This document shows positions 5,732 through 8,473 of a stretch of 8,473 nucleotides of DNA, one piece after another. The notes below the pieces were generated by a model, which saw nothing but the letters and a program-made list of their open reading frames with translations, ran no database searches and had not been told where the DNA came from. This stretch comes from Dehalococcoidia bacterium UBA6808 (lineage in GTDB: Bacteria; Chloroflexota; Dehalococcoidia; GIF9; UBA5629). Within the stretch, counting starts at the first letter, position 1; each line of letters begins with the position of its first letter. The stretch is taken from contig DKFA01000062.1 of assembly GCA_002452695.1 (NCBI GenBank), positions 416-8,888 on the forward strand, read 5' to 3'. Position numbers and translations under genes: made by a program.

Positions 5732-6817
5732 TTATGCTGCTTTGCGGAACTTCTCCATGAAATCGACGGTTTTCCTGATGTCGTCCAGCGAGACCGCGTT
5801 GTAGATCGAAAAGCGGATGCCTCCCACCGAGCGGTGGCCTTTCAGTCCCAGCAGCCCCTCCTTCCTGGCCTCGGCGATGAACTTCGCCTCCAGCTCCTCG
5901 CTGGGCAGACGCATGGTCACGTTCATCATGCTGCGGCTGTCTTTGTCTGCAGTACCCTTATAGAAATCAGGAGCGGCGTCGATCGCACCGTAGAGCAGAT
6001 CCTGCTTGTCCCGGTTGATCTTTTCCATACCTGCCAGGCCACCCTTGCCCTTGATCCACTCCAAAACCAGCTTCATGATATAGATGGCAAATACCGGGGG
6101 CGTATTGTAGAGCGACTTGTTGTCGGCATGAATCTTGTAGCTGAACATGGAGGGCAAACCCTTTTTGACCGTGGCCATGAAATCGTCACGGATAATGACC
6201 ACTGTCACGCCGGCCGGCCCCAGGTTCTTTTGCGCCCCGGCATATATCAAAGAGAACCTGGTGAAGTCCAGCTTGCGTGAAACTATATCTGATGTCATAT
6301 CGACAACCAGAGGGACCTTGCCCGTATCAGGGAACTCCCTGAACTGGGTGCCCTCGATGGTATTATTTGAGCAGAGGTGGAGGTAAGCTGCGTCCTGCGG
6401 ATACCTGATCTCGCTCATTTTCGGCACGCGGCGGTATTTCTCCTCTTTGGATGAGAACGCTACATAGGCTTTGGCCAAGATCTGACATTCCTTGAGCGCC
6501 TTGGCGGCGAACTCACCCGTATCGACATAAGCTGCCGTACCGCCGTCGGGAATAAAATTCAGGGGGATCAGAGCAAACTGCGTGGATGCGCCGCCGCCCA
6601 GGAACAGCACATGGTAGTTATCGCCCAGGCCGAGCAACTCATGCATCAGGGCATTGGCCTGGTCGTTGATGGCCTCAAACTCCTTGGCGCGGTGTGAGCT
6701 TTCCAATATCGACATGCCGGTGCCCTGGTAATCGAGTAACTCCTCCTGCACGGTCTTGAGGACCTCCAGCGGTAGCGCCGCCGGTCCGGGGTTGAAATTA
6801 ACGTTTCGTTTCACCAT
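5732..6817 (-). CDS. serC: Phosphoserine aminotransferase
   Basis: This 361-residue, PLP-dependent class V aminotransferase has the full usual length. It should convert 3-phosphohydroxypyruvate and glutamate to O-phosphoserine and 2-oxoglutarate in the cytosol. Visible SerC marks are NFNPGPAALP (7-16), GTGMSILESSHR (32-43), GGGASTQF (74-81), HLCSNNTIEGTQF (147-159), DMTSDI (173-178), IYAGAQKNLGPAG with the PLP lysine K197, and the substrate-binding GHRSVGGIRFSIYNA (327-341). The ATG has AGGGGA just upstream. The gene follows serA after 12 bases and ends at its own terminator, so the two are surely co-transcribed. Its last 16 codons are repeated at 2998-3055 as a remnant. Because the stop and the 7 bases after it are also shared, this 3' end may itself be a recombination scar, but the protein is intact. 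Confidence 0.97.
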   Translation of the reverse strand: MVKRNVNFNPGPAALPLEVLKTVQEELLDYQGTGMSILESSHRAKEFEAINDQANALMHELLGLGDNYHVLFLGGGASTQFALIPLNFIPDGGTAAYVDTGEFAAKALKECQILAKAYVAFSSKEEKYRRVPKMSEIRYPQDAAYLHLCSNNTIEGTQFREFPDTGKVPLVVDMTSDIVSRKLDFTRFSLIYAGAQKNLGPAGVTVVIIRDDFMATVKKGLPSMFSYKIHADNKSLYNTPPVFAIYIMKLVLEWIKGKGGLAGMEKINRDKQDLLYGAIDAAPDFYKGTADKDSRSMMNVTMRLPSEELEAKFIAEARKEGLLGLKGHRSVGGIRFSIYNAVSLDDIRKTVDFMEKFRKAA

Positions 6818-6829
6818 TTTTCCCCTGCC

Positions 6830-8404
6830 TTATAGTTTGACCAGTTTAACGGCCTTGATATCCGGCACGTTCAATATCTGTTTTATGTTATCGTCGCTGG
6901 CCGGTTCGTCCAGCGCCAGGATCATGAGAGCCTCGCCGCGTTTTTCCAGACGGGCCACCTGCATCGAGCTGATATTTACATTAGCCTTGCCTGTGATGGT
7001 GCCCACGGCGCCGATCAGCCCCGGCTTGTCGGTGTGATAGCACAGCATGAAATAGCCTCCCGACGGCACAATGTCCAGCCAGAACTGGTTGATCCTGACG
7101 ATATGGGTCTCATCCCGCAGCACGGTGCCGGCCACCTCGGTATTGCCGCCGCTGGCGACCACTTCGAGCGAAATCAGGCTGGCATAGTTCTCCACTTCAG
7201 TCACCTTCTGCTCAGAGATCTTGAGGCCGCGCTGCTGCGCCAGCACGCCGGCATTGACCATAGTCACCCTCTCCTCGCTCACCGTATTCAGCAGTCCGCT
7301 CAGAATGGCGGACTTGAGGGCCGTAGTATCGTACTCTGCGATCTCGCCGGAGTACTTGATCTTGAGGCTCTTGAGTTGACCGTTCATCAACTGCCCGGCC
7401 ATCTTGCCCACTACCTGCGCAACATCGAGGTAGGGCCGCAGGATCTCCAGCAGCTCGGGGGCGATCTGCGGCACATTCACCGCGTAGCGGGCCGGCTTGC
7501 CGTTGAGCACATCGATGATCTGGTTCACCACGTCGATGCACACGTTGATCTGCGCTTCCCTGGTCGATGCGCCCAGGTGCGGCGTCACGATGATCTTATC
7601 GTTCTTGAATAAAATGCTGTCCGTGCAGGGCTCCGTGGGGAAGACATCCACCGCGGCCCCGGCCACTTTGCCTTCCTCAATGGCCTTGACCAGCGCCTCA
7701 TCGTCGATCAGCCCGCCGCGCGCCACGTTGATGATGCGCACGCCCTTCTTCATCATAGCGAGCTCATTGGCGCCGATCATACCCCTGGTCTGCGTGGTCA
7801 GCGGCAGGTGCAGCGTGATGAAATCGGCCTCCCTGTAAAGCTGCTCCAGCGGCACCAGCGTCACGCCCAGCGAAGCGGCGTATTCCTGTGAGGCGAAGGG
7901 GTCATAGCCGATCAGCCTCATCTCAAAATTCTTGGAACGTACGGCCACGCCGGAACCCACGTTGCCCAGGCCGATGATGCCCAGCGTCTTGTTGCGCAGC
8001 TCCACGCCCGTGAACTCCTTGCGGTTCCACTTGCCGGCTTTGAGCTGCGAGTGCGCCTGCGGCACGTTGCGGGCCAGCGCCAGCATCAGGGCCATGGTAT
8101 GCTCGGCCGCCGCCACCGTGTTGCCGGTCGGCGCATTGACCACCATAATTCCCTGCTGGGTCGCCACATTGACATCGACATTATCCAGGCCCACGCCGGC
8201 GCGGGCGATGATCTGCAGCTTCTTGCCCAGCTTGATCACGTCGGCGGTCACCTGCGTCTCGCTGCGCACGATCAGCGCCTCGTACTCGCCTATGATAGCT
8301 TTCAGCTCGTCGGGTTTAAGACCGGTCTTGACGTCGACTTCCGTCTTCGCCTTCAGGCTTTCCATCCCTTCGTCTGCCAGCGGATCAGCAACTAATACTT
8401 TCAT
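6830..8404 (-). CDS. serA: D-3-phosphoglycerate dehydrogenase (long form with ACT domain)
   Basis: The 524-residue length is typical of long-form SerA. It oxidises 3-phosphoglycerate with NAD+ to 3-phosphohydroxypyruvate, the committed step of serine synthesis. The substrate-binding part includes RAGVGLDNVD (68-77). The Rossmann domain has GIIGLGNVGSGVA (142-154) and GYDPF (166-170), with an acidic D168 typical of NAD preference. The catalytic set is R229 (NVARGG), E258 (FPTEP) and H276 (TPHLGAST). An intervening domain spans about 315-450, and a C-terminal ACT domain about 452-524 (HTDKPGLIG, 457-465), which in relatives senses serine for feedback inhibition. The ATG at 8404 has GGGGGT about 9 bases upstream, a somewhat long spacing. 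It leads the operon with serC; serB is not in the window. Confidence 0.97.
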   Translation of the reverse strand: MKVLVADPLADEGMESLKAKTEVDVKTGLKPDELKAIIGEYEALIVRSETQVTADVIKLGKKLQIIARAGVGLDNVDVNVATQQGIMVVNAPTGNTVAAAEHTMALMLALARNVPQAHSQLKAGKWNRKEFTGVELRNKTLGIIGLGNVGSGVAVRSKNFEMRLIGYDPFASQEYAASLGVTLVPLEQLYREADFITLHLPLTTQTRGMIGANELAMMKKGVRIINVARGGLIDDEALVKAIEEGKVAGAAVDVFPTEPCTDSILFKNDKIIVTPHLGASTREAQINVCIDVVNQIIDVLNGKPARYAVNVPQIAPELLEILRPYLDVAQVVGKMAGQLMNGQLKSLKIKYSGEIAEYDTTALKSAILSGLLNTVSEERVTMVNAGVLAQQRGLKISEQKVTEVENYASLISLEVVASGGNTEVAGTVLRDETHIVRINQFWLDIVPSGGYFMLCYHTDKPGLIGAVGTITGKANVNISSMQVARLEKRGEALMILALDEPASDDNIKQILNVPDIKAVKLVKL

Positions 8405-8424
8405 AATGTAATACCCCCAATGTA

Positions 8425-8463
8425 TTCAAACTCCAAATACCAAAAACCAAATTCCAATCAAAT
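8425..8463 (-). repeat. T/G-rich dispersed repeat, copy 4, upstream of serA
   Basis: The reverse complement consists of TTTGG words. Its core at 8432-8451 is identical over 20 bases to the core at 311-330 downstream of mutS2, in inverted orientation. It lies 21 bases before the serA start, where the promoter would be expected, so part of it may act as promoter spacer. I could not assign confident -35 and -10 boxes. Confidence 0.6.
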
Positions 8464-8473
8464 CTAACGGGCC

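Noticed and set aside
5464..5760. A 98-codon plus-strand open frame through the repeat region
   Set aside because: It crosses the IS end, the T/G-type repeat, the palindromic repeat and the terminator. Its sequence is translated repeat, not a protein.
5675..6280. A 201-codon plus-strand open frame running from the terminator into serC
   Set aside because: It starts inside the terminator and repeat region and is otherwise antisense to serC. Its His- and Gln-rich composition has no recognisable domain.
7034..7612. Plus-strand open frames of 192 codons and similar across serA
   Set aside because: They are antisense to a fully conserved SerA protein and have no ribosome site or domain of their own.

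Overview
The window looks like chromosomal DNA of a free-living bacterium with a GC-moderate core genome. It holds three recognisable housekeeping genes (mutS2, serC, serA) and between them a more AT-rich accessory segment. The intergenic DNA is rich in small dispersed repeats: T/G-rich TTTGG tracts and a palindromic GTCATTGC...GAAGCAATCCC element. Together with the gene order this reminds me of environmental Chloroflexota (Dehalococcoidia-like) genomes, but that is a weak guess and no marker in the window settles it. Apart from a short fragment at the left edge, every recognisable gene is on the minus strand, so transcription runs from right to left.

Layout, left to right. Positions 1-104 carry the plus-strand C-terminus of an unidentified protein. 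A strong hairpin (128-162) and repeat-like DNA separate it from the convergent mutS2 (341-2704), a full-length MutS2 with ATPase, coiled-coil and Smr domains. The stretch 2705-3175 has no intact gene. It holds the mutS2 leader, a T/G-rich repeat, nested inverted repeats, a terminator hairpin and a remnant of the 3' end of a serC gene. Next comes a two-gene CoA-transferase operon (subunit A 3862-4626, then subunit B 3176-3841). It is preceded by a possible gene stump and an internally deleted IS3-family insertion sequence (4791-5484). A MITE-like palindromic repeat (5563-5680) and a perfect-palindrome terminator (5686-5715) follow. Last come serC (5732-6817) and serA (6830-8404), with a T/G-type repeat upstream of serA.

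How the genes work together. SerA and SerC catalyse the first two steps of the phosphorylated serine pathway (3-phosphoglycerate to phosphohydroxypyruvate to phosphoserine) and form a tight operon with its own terminator. SerB is not in the window. The CoA-transferase pair should form one heteromeric enzyme that moves CoA between organic acids; its substrates cannot be read from the sequence. MutS2 is a separate housekeeping function.

The most informative structural observation is that the last 16 codons of serC, the stop codon and the bases just after it occur twice, at 5725-5782 and 2998-3055. Each copy is followed by its own hairpin about 20 bases downstream of the stop. The CoA-transferase operon and the IS remnant lie exactly between the two copies. 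This suggests an ancestral serA-serC-mutS2 order that was opened by insertion or recombination at the serC 3' end. I see no CRISPR array, tRNA, rRNA or phage genes, and no convincing novel defence or regulatory system.
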